A stretch of 64,000 nucleotides of DNA, taken from Variovorax paradoxus (GTDB lineage: Bacteria > Pseudomonadota > Gammaproteobacteria > Burkholderiales > Burkholderiaceae_C). The notes under the pieces were generated by a model. The model searched no databases. It saw nothing but the letters and a program-made list of their open reading frames with translations, and was not told the DNA's origin. The translations under genes were made by a program, and so were the position numbers. The stretch spans positions 1 through 64,000 of the forward strand of contig NZ_JXQQ01000043.1 of assembly GCF_000834655.1 (NCBI RefSeq), in the 5' to 3' direction. Positions 34,915-44,380 of the stretch are shown here, piece after piece (positions within the stretch are counted from its first letter, which is position 1; each line of letters starts with the position of its first letter).

Positions 34915-37482
34915 TCAGCCTGCTGCGATGCGTTGAGCCAGGTGAGCGAGCGCTTCCTCGACCTGGTCCACGAGGATCAACGAGAGATCCCCGGGCTGCA
35001 GACGGGCCAGCGCCGTGTCGATTGCCACGAACTCGCCGCGGATCTCGTCGATGTAGCGCGTGCGCGCCGCGCCCTGCAGGCCCTGGCGCAGCAGCGCCAT
35101 GACTTCGCCGTCGGCACGGCCCCTTTGCGCCGCGTCCTGGTAGAGGATCACGTCGTCGAAGGCTTCACCGAGGATCGCCGTCTGGTCGCGGATGTCCGAA
35201 TCGCGCCGGTCGCCCGCGCCGCTGATCACCACCGAGCGCTTGTTGGCCGGCATGGTGTCCACGGCCGAGACCAGCGCGCGCATCGCGTCGGTGTTGTGGC
35301 CGTAGTCGGCGATCACGGTGGCGCCGCGGTAGTCCATGACATTGAAGCGTCCGGGCACGCCGGCCGCATCGTTCATGAAGCTCGCGAGGCCGCTGCGGAT
35401 GGTGTCCCAGTCCAGCCCCACGGCCCAGGCCGCGGCCACCGAGGCCATCACGTTGTCGACCTGGAAGCCGATGGTGCCGTTGCGCGTGATCGGCACGTCG
35501 CGCAGCGCGATGCGCTCGCGCCACGAGCCTTCGGCGGCGACCAGCGTGTCCTGGTCGACGTACACGGTGCGCTTGCCCTGCGCGCGGTGCGTGGCCATCA
35601 CCGGATGCATGCGGTCGGCGGTGAAGAAGATGACGTGGCCGGGGCAGCCGGCGGCCATCGCGGCGACGTTCACGTCGGCCGCGTTGAGCACCGCGTAGCC
35701 GTCGGCGGCCACGTTGCGAACGATCACGCGCTTCAGCACCGCGAGGTCTTCCACGGTCGTGATGTAGTTCAGGCCCAGGTGGTCGCCGCTGCCGATGTTG
35801 GTGACCACGGCCACCTGGCAGCGGTCGAAGCCCAGGCCCTCGCGCAGCACGCCGCCGCGGGCCACTTCGAACACGGCCGCATCGACGTCGGGGTGCATCA
35901 GCACGTTGCGCGCGCTCTTCGGGCCGCTGCAATCGCCGCTGTCGGTCTGCCGGCCGTCGACGTACACGCCGTCGGTGTTGGTCATGCCGGTGCGCAGGCC
36001 GCTGGAGGCGAGCAGGTGGTTGATCAGGCGCGCGGTGGTCGTCTTGCCGTTGGTGCCGGTGACGGCCACCACGGGAATGCGGCCGTCGTCGCCGTGCGCG
36101 AACATGGTGTCGACCACCGCTTCGCCGACCGCGCGGCCGCGGCCGAAGGAGGGCGAGATGTGCATGCGAAGGCCGGGCGCGGCATTCACCTCGACCACGC
36201 CGCCGTGCTGCTCCTCGAGCGGGCGCAGCACGTTCTCGCAGACCATGTCGACGCCGCAGATGTGCAGCCCGACCATCTGCGCCGCATCGACCGCGCGCGC
36301 GGCCACTTCGGGGTGCACGGTGTCGGTCACGTCGGTGGCGGTGCCGCCGGTGGAGAGGTTCGCGTTGTTGCGCAGCACCACGCGCTGGCCGCGCTCGGGC
36401 ACGCTCTCGGGCGTGAGGCCCTGCGATTCGAGACGGCCGATGGCGATGTCGTCCAGGCGGATCTTGGTGAGCGACGTGGCGTGGCCTTCGCCGCGGCGCG
36501 GGTCGAGGTTCACGGTGTCCACCAGCTGGCGCACGGTGGAATTGCCGTCGCCGATCACCTGCGGGGGGTCGCGCCGCGCGGCGGCCACGAGGCGGTCGCC
36601 GACCACCAGCAGGCGGAAGTCGAAGCCCGGCAGGAATTTCTCGACCATCACTTCGCCGTAGACGGCGGCCGAGTCGTAGGCCGAGGTCAGTTGTTCGCGG
36701 GTGGTGATGTTGACGGTGACGCCCTTGCCCTGGTTGCCGTCCTGCGGCTTCACCACGACCGGCAGGCCGATTTCCCCGGCCGCGGCCCAGCCGTCTTCGG
36801 CGCTGGAGACGGGGCGTCCGAGCGGCACCGGCACGCCGGCGGCGTTGAGCAGCTGCTTGGTCAGTTCCTTGTCCTGCGCGATCGATTCGGCCACGCCGCT
36901 GGTGCTGTCGACTTCGGCCGCCTGGATGCGGCGCTGCTTGGAGCCCCAGCCGAACTGCACGAGGCTCCCGCTCGTGAGGCGGCGGTATGGAATGCCGCGC
37001 GCGACGGCGGCATCGACGATGGAGCCGGTGCTCGGGCCGAGGCGCTCGGATTCGTCCAGGTCGCGCAGCTCGGTGATGGCGGCGGTGGCGTCGAACGGCG
37101 TGTCGGCCTGCGCGGCGGCGATCAGCTGATCGGCCAGCTCGATCGCGCGGCGGCCCACGGCCTCTTCGCTGTACTGGAACACGACCTGGTAGACGCCTTC
37201 TTCCACGGTGGGGGAGGTGTGGCCGAAGTTGACCGCGCAGCCGGCCTGCGCCTGCAGCGCGACGGCGGCGTTTTCCAGCACATGGGCGAGCGCGAGCGGC
37301 TGGCCCAGCACCATCGGGTGCAGTTCGCCGATGGTCGGGAAGCGGGCGCGCAGGCGCGCTTCGAAACCGGCGAGCTTGCTGACGGCGTTCTCATCGCCTT
37401 CGCAGGCCACGACCGCCTCGATGGCGGTATGGCGGCTCCAGAGATTGGGCCCGCGAAGGGCTCGGATGCGGGTGACTTTCAT
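34915..37482 (-). CDS. cphA: Cyanophycin synthetase CphA
   Basis: An 855-aa enzyme that builds cyanophycin (a poly-Asp backbone with Arg side chains) without a ribosome. N-terminal domain: MKVTRIRALRGPNLWSRHTAIE. ATP-grasp region about residues 210-470: ELTKQLLNAAGVPVP, VVVKPQDGNQGKGV and HGGVVEVNAAPGLRMH. Mur-ligase region: P-loop AVTGTNGKTTTARL at about 476, CSGPKSARNVL, EVARGGVLREGLGFDRC and VVTNIGSGDHLG, with C-terminal domain ADYGHNTDAMRAL and SGAGDRRD. Both ATP sites look intact. ATG at 37482; the longer frame overlaps the upstream synthetase and is spurious. It lies 41 nt downstream of the paralogue, so they form one operon. No cyanophycinase lies in the window. Confidence 0.95.
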   Translation of the reverse strand: MKVTRIRALRGPNLWSRHTAIEAVVACEGDENAVSKLAGFEARLRARFPTIGELHPMVLGQPLALAHVLENAAVALQAQAGCAVNFGHTSPTVEEGVYQVVFQYSEEAVGRRAIELADQLIAAAQADTPFDATAAITELRDLDESERLGPSTGSIVDAAVARGIPYRRLTSGSLVQFGWGSKQRRIQAAEVDSTSGVAESIAQDKELTKQLLNAAGVPVPLGRPVSSAEDGWAAAGEIGLPVVVKPQDGNQGKGVTVNITTREQLTSAYDSAAVYGEVMVEKFLPGFDFRLLVVGDRLVAAARRDPPQVIGDGNSTVRQLVDTVNLDPRRGEGHATSLTKIRLDDIAIGRLESQGLTPESVPERGQRVVLRNNANLSTGGTATDVTDTVHPEVAARAVDAAQMVGLHICGVDMVCENVLRPLEEQHGGVVEVNAAPGLRMHISPSFGRGRAVGEAVVDTMFAHGDDGRIPVVAVTGTNGKTTTARLINHLLASSGLRTGMTNTDGVYVDGRQTDSGDCSGPKSARNVLMHPDVDAAVFEVARGGVLREGLGFDRCQVAVVTNIGSGDHLGLNYITTVEDLAVLKRVIVRNVAADGYAVLNAADVNVAAMAAGCPGHVIFFTADRMHPVMATHRAQGKRTVYVDQDTLVAAEGSWRERIALRDVPITRNGTIGFQVDNVMASVAAAWAVGLDWDTIRSGLASFMNDAAGVPGRFNVMDYRGATVIADYGHNTDAMRALVSAVDTMPANKRSVVISGAGDRRDSDIRDQTAILGEAFDDVILYQDAAQRGRADGEVMALLRQGLQGAARTRYIDEIRGEFVAIDTALARLQPGDLSLILVDQVEEALAHLAQRIAAG

Positions 37483-37523
37483 GGGGCGACGAAGGCTTGC
37501 AATCTGGCGAGTGGCACGAGGCC

Positions 37524-39761
37524 TCAGGCGAGTTGAGGTTGAAGGGGCTGCGTTTGCGAGAGTTGCAGCGAAGCCAGGGCAGCCTGCAGGTCGGCTTCGA
37601 AGGCCTCCACGCCGGCGCCGATCAGGTTCAGCGGAATGCCCATGGCCCAGGCGGCGGCCACGGCGGCCAGCAGGCTTTCGAGGCTCACGCCGGCATGGGT
37701 GGCGCGCCAGATCGTGAGGCGCCCCAGGCCCGGCAGGAACGACTCGCTCGTGCCGTTGGCCAGCACCACGCGGTCCTGCCGCACCAGCACGGCCTTGCCG
37801 CCCGCGGCCTGGTGCGCGGTGAGCGCGGCAGCCTGCGGATCGGCGGCATACAGGATGACGGCGCCATCGCACAGCGGCGCGAGGCCGGCCACGCGCGCGT
37901 CGGCCGCGTTCAGCACGGCCGTGCCTTCGCCCAGCACCACGTCCACCTGCGTGCGCAGCACCTTGACCATCTGGTCGCTCTCGGTGATGTCGTAGTCGGC
38001 GAGGGCTTCTGCGCCTTCCAGGTCGGTCACGATGCCGACTTCGCAGCGGTCGTAGGCCAGGCCGTCGCGCAGGATGGTTTCGGCGCCGTTCTCGATCACC
38101 ACGGCCTGCACGGTGCGGTTCACGAGCAGGCGGTGGCCCGCTTCCCAGTTGGCGCTGTTGCGCGCATCGACGCGGCGGCGCTCGAGGAACAGGCCGTCGC
38201 GGCAGGCCAGGCCCGTGTGGCGCCCGCCCAGGTTGATGAGCCAGGCCACCAGGCGCGCGAGCACACCCGTGTCCTGCGAGCCGGCCACGCCGACCACCGG
38301 AATGCGGCCGGGCGCGTCGTTGGGGAACAGGTGGTCGCAGATCGCGCGGCCCACCGGGCGCGGCGAGCCGACGGCCGGCTTCAGGTGCATCAGCAGGCCC
38401 GGGCCTGCGTTGACTTCGACGATCGCGCCGCGCTGCGGGCCGAGCGGCTTGGAGATGTCCTGCGCCACGAGGTCGATGCCCGCGATGTCCAGGCCCACGA
38501 CGCGCGCGGCCAGCACGGCGGCGTGCGCGACTTCGGGGTGGACCTGGTCGGTGCAGTCGTTGGCCATGTTGCCGTTGCGCTGGATCGTCACCACGCGGCC
38601 GGCGGCCGGCACCGAAGCGCCGTCCAGCTCCTGGCGCTTGAGCTCGAGCTGCAGCTTGGCGTCGGTGGCCAGCACGATCAGGTCGAGCGGGTATTCCTCT
38701 TCGGCGCCGCGGCGCGGGTCGCTGTTGAGCTGCTTGTCGATGAGCTCGGCCACGCTGAGTTTGCCGTCGCCGGTCACGGTGATGATCTCGCCGCGCGCGG
38801 CCGCCACCACTTCGCCGCCCACCACGAGCAGGCGGTGTTCGTGGCCGCGGATGAAGCGCTCGACCATCACGTTGCTGCCTTCGGGCTCGGCCACCGCGAA
38901 GGCGGCCATGACTTCCTCGCGCGTCGTCAGTTCGAGCGACACGCCGCGGCCGTGGTTGGCGTCCGACGGCTTCACGGCCACCGGCAGGCCGATGTCTTCG
39001 GCGGCTTCCCAGGCTTCCTCGGCGCTGGCGACGATCTGGCCTTCGGGCACGGGAACGCCGCAGCTCGCGAGCAGGGACTTGGTCAGTTCCTTGTCGCTGG
39101 CGATCGATTCGCCGATGGCGCTGGTGTAGTCGGTCTCGGCGGTCCAGATGCGTTGCTGGTTGGCGCCGTAGCCCAGTTGCACGAGGTTGCCGCTGTTCAG
39201 CCGCATGTGCGGGATGCCGCGGTCGGTGGCGGCGGCCACGATGGCGGCGGTGCTCGGGCCGAGGTAGCAGTCCTCGACCTTGGCCTTGACGGCGTCGACG
39301 GCGTTCTGCACGTCGTCGGCGCTGAACGGGTCGTTGTTGATGGCAGCCATCAGCAGGCGGTGGCCCTCGGCCAGCGCCACCCGGGCGACCTGCTCGTCGC
39401 GCGCGCGAAACACCATGCGGTAGACACCATGCTCCGAGGTGCTACGGGTTTGCCCGAATCCGGTCGGCATGCCGGCCAGGTTCAGCAGTTCGATGACGAC
39501 GTGTTCCAGCACGTGGCCCGACCAGGTGCCTTCGGTCAGCCGCTGGATGAAGCCGCCGCGCTCGCCCACGCCGCAGTGGTGCTCGATGAGCGCCGGGAGC
39601 AGGGCCGTGAGGCGGTCGGTGAAGCCGTCGATCTTGTTGGAGGGAAAGTCTTCGAGCTGGCCCAGGTCGAGCCAGACTTCGAGCACCGGACGGTAGGTCC
39701 AGAGGTTGGGACCGCGCAAATAGTTGATGCGCAGCAGGCGGATGTCGTCGAAACGGGTCAT
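37524..39761 (-). CDS. Cyanophycin synthetase paralogue (CphA'/CphA2-like) with degenerate Mur site
   Basis: A 745-aa paralogue of the adjacent CphA. N-terminal RINYLRGPNLWTYRPVLEV and the ATP-grasp half are well kept (ELTKSLLASCGVPVP, AVKPSDANHGRGVSLEL, GAIVEVNAGPGLLMHL). In the Mur-ligase half the P-loop GTNGKTTT is replaced by GSQDTGVL at about residue 492, the GPKSARN segment by NSANWEAGH, and the C-terminal Mur domain is missing (110 residues shorter). The second ATP-dependent step should be lost. Cyanobacterial CphA2 has a similar loss and polymerises beta-Asp-Arg dipeptides; that activity here is inference. Upstream gene of the pair, divergent from the ABC/DUF1854 genes. Confidence 0.9.
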   Translation of the reverse strand: MTRFDDIRLLRINYLRGPNLWTYRPVLEVWLDLGQLEDFPSNKIDGFTDRLTALLPALIEHHCGVGERGGFIQRLTEGTWSGHVLEHVVIELLNLAGMPTGFGQTRSTSEHGVYRMVFRARDEQVARVALAEGHRLLMAAINNDPFSADDVQNAVDAVKAKVEDCYLGPSTAAIVAAATDRGIPHMRLNSGNLVQLGYGANQQRIWTAETDYTSAIGESIASDKELTKSLLASCGVPVPEGQIVASAEEAWEAAEDIGLPVAVKPSDANHGRGVSLELTTREEVMAAFAVAEPEGSNVMVERFIRGHEHRLLVVGGEVVAAARGEIITVTGDGKLSVAELIDKQLNSDPRRGAEEEYPLDLIVLATDAKLQLELKRQELDGASVPAAGRVVTIQRNGNMANDCTDQVHPEVAHAAVLAARVVGLDIAGIDLVAQDISKPLGPQRGAIVEVNAGPGLLMHLKPAVGSPRPVGRAICDHLFPNDAPGRIPVVGVAGSQDTGVLARLVAWLINLGGRHTGLACRDGLFLERRRVDARNSANWEAGHRLLVNRTVQAVVIENGAETILRDGLAYDRCEVGIVTDLEGAEALADYDITESDQMVKVLRTQVDVVLGEGTAVLNAADARVAGLAPLCDGAVILYAADPQAAALTAHQAAGGKAVLVRQDRVVLANGTSESFLPGLGRLTIWRATHAGVSLESLLAAVAAAWAMGIPLNLIGAGVEAFEADLQAALASLQLSQTQPLQPQLA

Positions 39762-39900
39762 GCAAACGTTCGATGTGCTTTGGCCGAGCACCACGGCGCC
39801 TTCAAGCGCGCCCATGGCGATCAGTCAGAATCGGCGCCCGACAAAGGACGCCATGACGCGGTCCCTGCGGCCCGCGACGGGCAAGAGTCAAAGAAACACA

Positions 39901-42174
39901 ATGCAACATCACGATCCAGTCGGCACCCGGGAGGGCGAAATCGAGGCGGCTTCAGGCGCGCTGAAAAACCGGCTCGCAGTCGCGGAAAACGTTCTGGTAA
40001 CACTCGCGGTTGACCTCGATTACGAACTTCGTTTCGCCTCCGGCCTGGTCGCCCTGACCGACCAGCGCCTGATTGCGCTGGAGCCAGGCGGCGAGTGGCG
40101 TGAGTGGCCACTCACGGATCCCACGCTTCGATTGCTGCTGGCCGACCATTCGGGCATCGGTACGCTCGACCTGATCGGCCCCGACGGCCGCCTGGCGCGC
40201 TGGCGCTACACGCTCGCCAGCCAGGCCAATGCGCTGCGCCTGCTCAAGCTGTTCGGCCAGCGCGCGGCCGGTGTCACGGAAGCGACACCCGAGGCGGCCG
40301 ACGGCGAAGAGCTTGCCGACGCCGAGCTCCAGACCCCGCCCTCGACCTGGGTGCTGCTGCGCCTGGGGCGCTTTGCCAAGCCTTACCGCAAGCAGCTTTT
40401 CCTCGGGTTTTTCCTGACCCTGCTCTCGACCGCCGCCACGCTGGTGCCGCCGTACCTGACCATCCCGCTGATGGACGACATCCTGATCCCGTTCCAGAAC
40501 GGCAAGCAGATCGATCCGGGCCTGGTGGGCCTCTACCTGGGCGGCCTGCTTGGCGCGGCGCTGCTGGGCTGGGGCCTGGGCTGGGCGCGCACCTACCTGC
40601 TGGCGCTGGTGTCCGAGCGCATCGGTGCCGACCTGCGCACCAGCACCTACGAGCATCTGCTGACGCTGCCGCTGGACTATTTCGGCGGCAAACGCACCGG
40701 CGACCTGATGGCGCGCATCGGCTCGGAAACCGACCGCATCAACGTCTTCCTGTCACTGCATGCGCTCGATTTCGCCAACGACGTGCTGATGATCGTCATG
40801 ACGGCGGCCATCCTGATCTCGATCAACCCGCTGCTGGCGGTGGTCACGCTGGTGCCGCTGCCCTTCATCGCCTGGATGATCCACGTGGTGCGCGATCGCC
40901 TGCGCACCGGCTTCGAGAAGATCGACCGCGTCTGGTCCGAGGTGACCAACGTTCTGGCCGACACCATTCCCGGCATCCGCGTGGTCAAGGCCTTCGCGCA
41001 GGAACGCCGCGAAGCCGACCGCTTCCGCACCGCCAATGCCTACAACCTGCAGGTCAACGACAAGCTCAACCGCACCTGGTCGGTGTTCACGCCGACCGTC
41101 TCGCTGCTGACCGAGATCGGCCTGCTCGTGGTGTGGGGCTTCGGCATCTGGCAGGTCTCGCGCAACAACATCACGGTGGGTGTGCTCACCGCCTTCATCG
41201 CCTACATCGGCCGTTTCTATACGCGCATGGACTCGATGAGCCGCATCGTCTCGGTCACGCAGAAGGCCGCGGCCGGCGCCAAGCGCATCTTCGACATCCT
41301 CGACCACGTGAGCAACGTGCCCGAGCCGGTGAACCCGGTGAAGGTGGAGCGCGTGCAGGGCCGCATCGAGATGAGCGGCCTGGGCTTTCGCTACGGTTCG
41401 CGCGCGGTGATCCACGACCTGAACCTGGTGATCGAACCCGGCGAGATGATCGGCCTGGTGGGCCACAGCGGCTCGGGCAAGAGCACGCTGGTCAACCTGA
41501 TCTGCCGCTTCTACGACGTGACCGACGGCGCCATCAAGGTCGACGGCACCGACATCCGCCGCTTCGCCGTGGCCGACTACCGGCGCCACGTGGGGCTTGT
41601 GTTGCAGGAGCCGTTCCTGTTCTTCGGCACCATCGCGCAGAACATCGCCTACGGCAAGCCTGACGCCACGCGCGAAGAAGTGGTGGCCGCCGCCCGCGCT
41701 GCGCATGCGCACGATTTCATCCTGCGCCTGCCGCATGGCTACGACTCGCTGGTCGGCGAGCGCGGGCAGGGGCTCTCGGGCGGCGAGCGCCAGCGCATCA
41801 GCATCGCGCGCGCACTCCTGATCGATCCGCGCATCCTGATCCTCGACGAGGCCACCTCGGCGGTGGACACCGAGACCGAGAAGGAAATCCAGAAGGCGCT
41901 GGACAACCTTGTGCAGGGCCGCACCACCATCGCCATCGCCCACCGGCTCTCGACGCTGCGCAAGGCCGACCGGCTCGTGGTCATGGACCGCGGCGAGGTG
42001 GTCGAGGTCGGCCCGCACGACGCGCTCATGGCCAGGCAGGGCGCCTACTGGCGGCTCTATCAGGCGCAGTTGCGCCAGGGCGACGACGATGCGAGCGAAG
42101 GCGCGGCCGACGAGCGCGCCGGCGCGCAACTGCCGCTCATCAGCCACGCAGCACATCCGGCAGGCGAAGCATGA
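39901..42174 (+). CDS. ABC transporter (permease + ATPase), cyanophycin-associated
   Basis: A 757-aa half-transporter. Residues 1-150 are soluble, with short beta-rich text (LRFASGLVALTDQRLIALEPGGEW, PLTDPTLRLLLADHSGIGTLDL) resembling a PH-like module. The six-helix exporter domain follows (YRKQLFLGFFLTLLSTAATLVPPYL, LPLDYFGGKRTGDLMARIGSETDRIN). The ATPase has Walker A GHSGSGKST, signature LSGGERQR and Walker B ILILDEATSAVD. It diverges from the cyanophycin synthetases, and its stop overlaps the DUF1854 gene by 4 nt. An ABC protein with this partner recurs beside cphA genes, so a role in cyanophycin metabolism is likely; the substrate is unknown. Homodimer expected. ATG chosen at 39901; longer frames overlap the cphA' promoter. 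Confidence 0.9.
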   Translation: MQHHDPVGTREGEIEAASGALKNRLAVAENVLVTLAVDLDYELRFASGLVALTDQRLIALEPGGEWREWPLTDPTLRLLLADHSGIGTLDLIGPDGRLARWRYTLASQANALRLLKLFGQRAAGVTEATPEAADGEELADAELQTPPSTWVLLRLGRFAKPYRKQLFLGFFLTLLSTAATLVPPYLTIPLMDDILIPFQNGKQIDPGLVGLYLGGLLGAALLGWGLGWARTYLLALVSERIGADLRTSTYEHLLTLPLDYFGGKRTGDLMARIGSETDRINVFLSLHALDFANDVLMIVMTAAILISINPLLAVVTLVPLPFIAWMIHVVRDRLRTGFEKIDRVWSEVTNVLADTIPGIRVVKAFAQERREADRFRTANAYNLQVNDKLNRTWSVFTPTVSLLTEIGLLVVWGFGIWQVSRNNITVGVLTAFIAYIGRFYTRMDSMSRIVSVTQKAAAGAKRIFDILDHVSNVPEPVNPVKVERVQGRIEMSGLGFRYGSRAVIHDLNLVIEPGEMIGLVGHSGSGKSTLVNLICRFYDVTDGAIKVDGTDIRRFAVADYRRHVGLVLQEPFLFFGTIAQNIAYGKPDATREEVVAAARAAHAHDFILRLPHGYDSLVGERGQGLSGGERQRISIARALLIDPRILILDEATSAVDTETEKEIQKALDNLVQGRTTIAIAHRLSTLRKADRLVVMDRGEVVEVGPHDALMARQGAYWRLYQAQLRQGDDDASEGAADERAGAQLPLISHAAHPAGEA

Positions 42175-42656
42175 CCCCCGAGAACACCACCGCCATCACC
42201 TTCGCCATGGAGCGCGACGCCTTCGGACGCCTAGTGCTGACCGACACCCAGGGCGAGCGCCACGTGGGCATCACGCCCGTGCGGGCCTTTCCGCTCACGG
42301 CGCCCGGCGAGGGCATCTCGCTGGTCGGCAGCGACGGCCGCGAGCTGGTCTGGATCGACCGCGTCGAGACGCTGCCTTCGCAGGCGCGTGCGCTGCTCGA
42401 GGAAGAACTCGCGGTGCGCGACTTCGCGCCCACGCTGCTGAAGCTGCACAAGGTTTCCAGCTTCGGCGTGCCCAGCACCTGGACCGTGAGCACCGACCGT
42501 GGCGACACCAGCTTCGTGCTCAAGGCGGAAGAAGACATCCGCCGGCTCGAAGGCGGCGCGCTGCTGATCGCGAGCGCGCACGGCGTGCAGTTCCGCATTC
42601 CCGACGCGAAGGCGCTCGACCGGTCTTCGCGCAAGCTGCTCGAGCGCTTCCTCTAG
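42171..42656 (+). CDS. DUF1854 family protein, cyanophycin-associated
   Basis: A 161-aa soluble protein. FAMERDAFGRLVLTDTQGERHVGITPVRAFPLTAPGEGISLVGSDG, followed by E.RDFAP.L.KL.KVSSFGVPSTW and DIRRLEGGALLIASAHGVQFRIPD, fits DUF1854. It starts inside the ABC transporter stop codon (ATGA), so the two are translated together. DUF1854 proteins are found beside cyanophycin synthetase genes; their biochemical role is unknown. Possibly a regulatory partner of the ABC protein, whose N-terminal module is also soluble. It ends 7 nt from the converging acyltransferase stop. Confidence 0.88.
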   Translation: MTPENTTAITFAMERDAFGRLVLTDTQGERHVGITPVRAFPLTAPGEGISLVGSDGRELVWIDRVETLPSQARALLEEELAVRDFAPTLLKLHKVSSFGVPSTWTVSTDRGDTSFVLKAEEDIRRLEGGALLIASAHGVQFRIPDAKALDRSSRKLLERFL

Positions 42657-42663
42657 ACCGGGG

Positions 42664-43806
42664 TCAGAGCGGGCTGCGGTTCCTGCCCGGGCGCAGCGCC
42701 GCGGCGGCGTCGCAGGCCGGCAGCGGGGTGTTCGAGAGGGCCGCCTGCTTCACGGCCTTGGCCCAGCGGTGGCCCCAGTCGGTGATCGGCTTCTCGAACC
42801 AGCGGTAGAGCAGGTCCGAGAGCAGGAGCGCCACGGCGAACGAAAGAAAAAGCAGCGTGCCGCCCACGATGGTCGGGGCGGGCAGCACCGCGATCACCGC
42901 GTGCGCGGCGGTGTACTGCACCAGGTACATCGCATACGAGCGGTGCCCGACGAACACCAGCGGCTTCGATGCCAGCACCCGCGCAACCCAGGTGCGGGCG
43001 GCGAGTAGAGCCGGGATCAGCATCGCGATCAGCAGGCTGTACACCGCGATGGCCGATGCATCGCCGATGCGCCCGGCGATCAGCGGAAAGCGCCGATGCA
43101 CCACCAGCAGCGCCAGCACGAGCGCAATGGCCACGCCCTGGTACATGAGGCAGCGAACCAGCCCGAAGGCGCGTCGCGTGTTCATCAGGATGGCCAGCCC
43201 CGAGCCGAACAGCATGCCGACGTAGTTTTGCGAAAGCAGCAGGCGCCAGTGAAAGTCGCCGATGCCGATCATGGCGAGCGCGGCGAGGCCGAAACCGACG
43301 GTCGCCAGGCCCGAGCGGAGCGTCGTGCCGAAGACCACGAGCAGCGTGGGCCAGATGAGGTAGTACTTCCACTCCACGCCCAGCGTCCAGGTCATGTGCA
43401 GGGGTGCCATGTCGGCCAGCTCGTTGAGCAGCGTCAGGTAGTACGGCGTGGCCGCCTTCATCTGCTCCCATGAGCCGTCGTGTGCGCCATGGCTCAGGCC
43501 CAGCACGGCCAGGAAGACCAGCAGGTAGAGCGGCAGCAACCGGGTGGCGCGGCGGATGTAGAACGCCTTGAGCGATATGCGGCCGGTGCTGTCGCGCTCG
43601 CGCAGCAGCAGGGTGGTGATCAGGAAGCCGGAGAGAACGAAAAAGGCGTGGACGCCGAGCCAGCCCGAGAAGCGCGTCCAGCCGATGCCGCCGAAATGGT
43701 CGCTGAAGACGAGGAAGACGGAGACGGCCCGCAGGCCATCGAGTGCGGCGAAATTGCGCGTGCCCTGAAAGTCTTCGAAGCTGATCGCGCTACCGCGCTC
43801 GCCCAT
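42664..43806 (-). CDS. Acyltransferase 3 family membrane protein
   Basis: A 380-aa integral membrane protein with about ten helices. Family landmarks: ALDGLRAVSVFLVFSDHFGG with the conserved Arg and a His shortly after, GWLGVHAFFVLSGFLITTLLLRE, FYIRRATRLLPLYLL, WTLGVEWKYYLIWPTLLV and the C-terminal HRSYAMYLVQYTAAHAVI. Members transfer acetyl or other acyl groups to sugars of LPS, exopolysaccharide or lipids on the envelope. The acceptor cannot be predicted. It is a single gene, convergent with the DUF1854 gene, with no polysaccharide locus beside it. Confidence 0.9.
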   Translation of the reverse strand: MGERGSAISFEDFQGTRNFAALDGLRAVSVFLVFSDHFGGIGWTRFSGWLGVHAFFVLSGFLITTLLLRERDSTGRISLKAFYIRRATRLLPLYLLVFLAVLGLSHGAHDGSWEQMKAATPYYLTLLNELADMAPLHMTWTLGVEWKYYLIWPTLLVVFGTTLRSGLATVGFGLAALAMIGIGDFHWRLLLSQNYVGMLFGSGLAILMNTRRAFGLVRCLMYQGVAIALVLALLVVHRRFPLIAGRIGDASAIAVYSLLIAMLIPALLAARTWVARVLASKPLVFVGHRSYAMYLVQYTAAHAVIAVLPAPTIVGGTLLFLSFAVALLLSDLLYRWFEKPITDWGHRWAKAVKQAALSNTPLPACDAAAALRPGRNRSPL

Positions 43807-43893
43807 CTTGCTGTCCCCTGCATCGTTCGTGCAGGATTTTGCCTTAACAGGCCGTTACAACACCCCTGACTAAAGTCATAGTGTGGGGTGGAA

Positions 43894-44304
43894 TCAACGT
43901 GCGGAAAACCAGCGCAAGGCCAGGGCGCCGGCCGCGGCCGCCACCCCGCTCACCAGGGTGCCCCAGGCGATGTCGATGAACGAAAGCGCCAGCGGCCAGT
44001 TGCGGACGACCGCTAGGTTGGTCAGGTCGTAGGTGCTGTAGCAGAAGAGCCCGAAAAGCGCGCCCAGCACCGCCGCCCGCGTCACGCTCTGCGCATCGAT
44101 GCCCGGCAGGATCGCGAAGATCACGAGGCCGATGGGGTACAGCAGGTAGAACACCGCCGCGAAGGCCAGCCGGGGCTGCGGCGACATCAGGTCGCCCATC
44201 GCCTCCTGGTACATGTTCTTGGCGACGACGCCGAGCCAGAGCATGTCGATCACCAACAGCACGATGAAGGTGGCGGCCCATGCGACGAGGTGTTTGGTGC
44301 TCAT
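43894..44304 (-). CDS. DUF2177 family membrane protein
   Basis: A 136-aa protein with four predicted helices: LVAWAATFIVLLVIDMLWLGVV, RLAFAAVFYLLYPIGLVIFAILPG, VTRAAVLGALFGLFCYSTYDLTNLAV and a final VSGVAAAAGALALRWF. The D.LWLG near the start, YD.TNLA in helix three and W...L...DI.WG match DUF2177. Start MSTKHLVAW at 44304. Function unknown. It diverges from queC, with only 76 nt between the two starts. Confidence 0.88.
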   Translation of the reverse strand: MSTKHLVAWAATFIVLLVIDMLWLGVVAKNMYQEAMGDLMSPQPRLAFAAVFYLLYPIGLVIFAILPGIDAQSVTRAAVLGALFGLFCYSTYDLTNLAVVRNWPLALSFIDIAWGTLVSGVAAAAGALALRWFSAR

Positions 44305-44380
44305 CCGCGGGATCGTATCCGCGCTCGGTTGGCGCCTGCGAAAATCGCGTCTTTGGACTACAACGGCCCCGCTGACGGAC

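Noticed and set aside
34915..37872. 985-aa version of CphA starting inside the upstream paralogue
   Set aside because: The extra 130 residues are Arg/Gly-rich and out of frame with the paralogue they overlap; MKVTRIRALRGPNLW is the family start.
43836..43890. Partial dyad between acyltransferase and DUF2177 genes
   Set aside because: Arms are short and interrupted; no convincing promoter or terminator structure.
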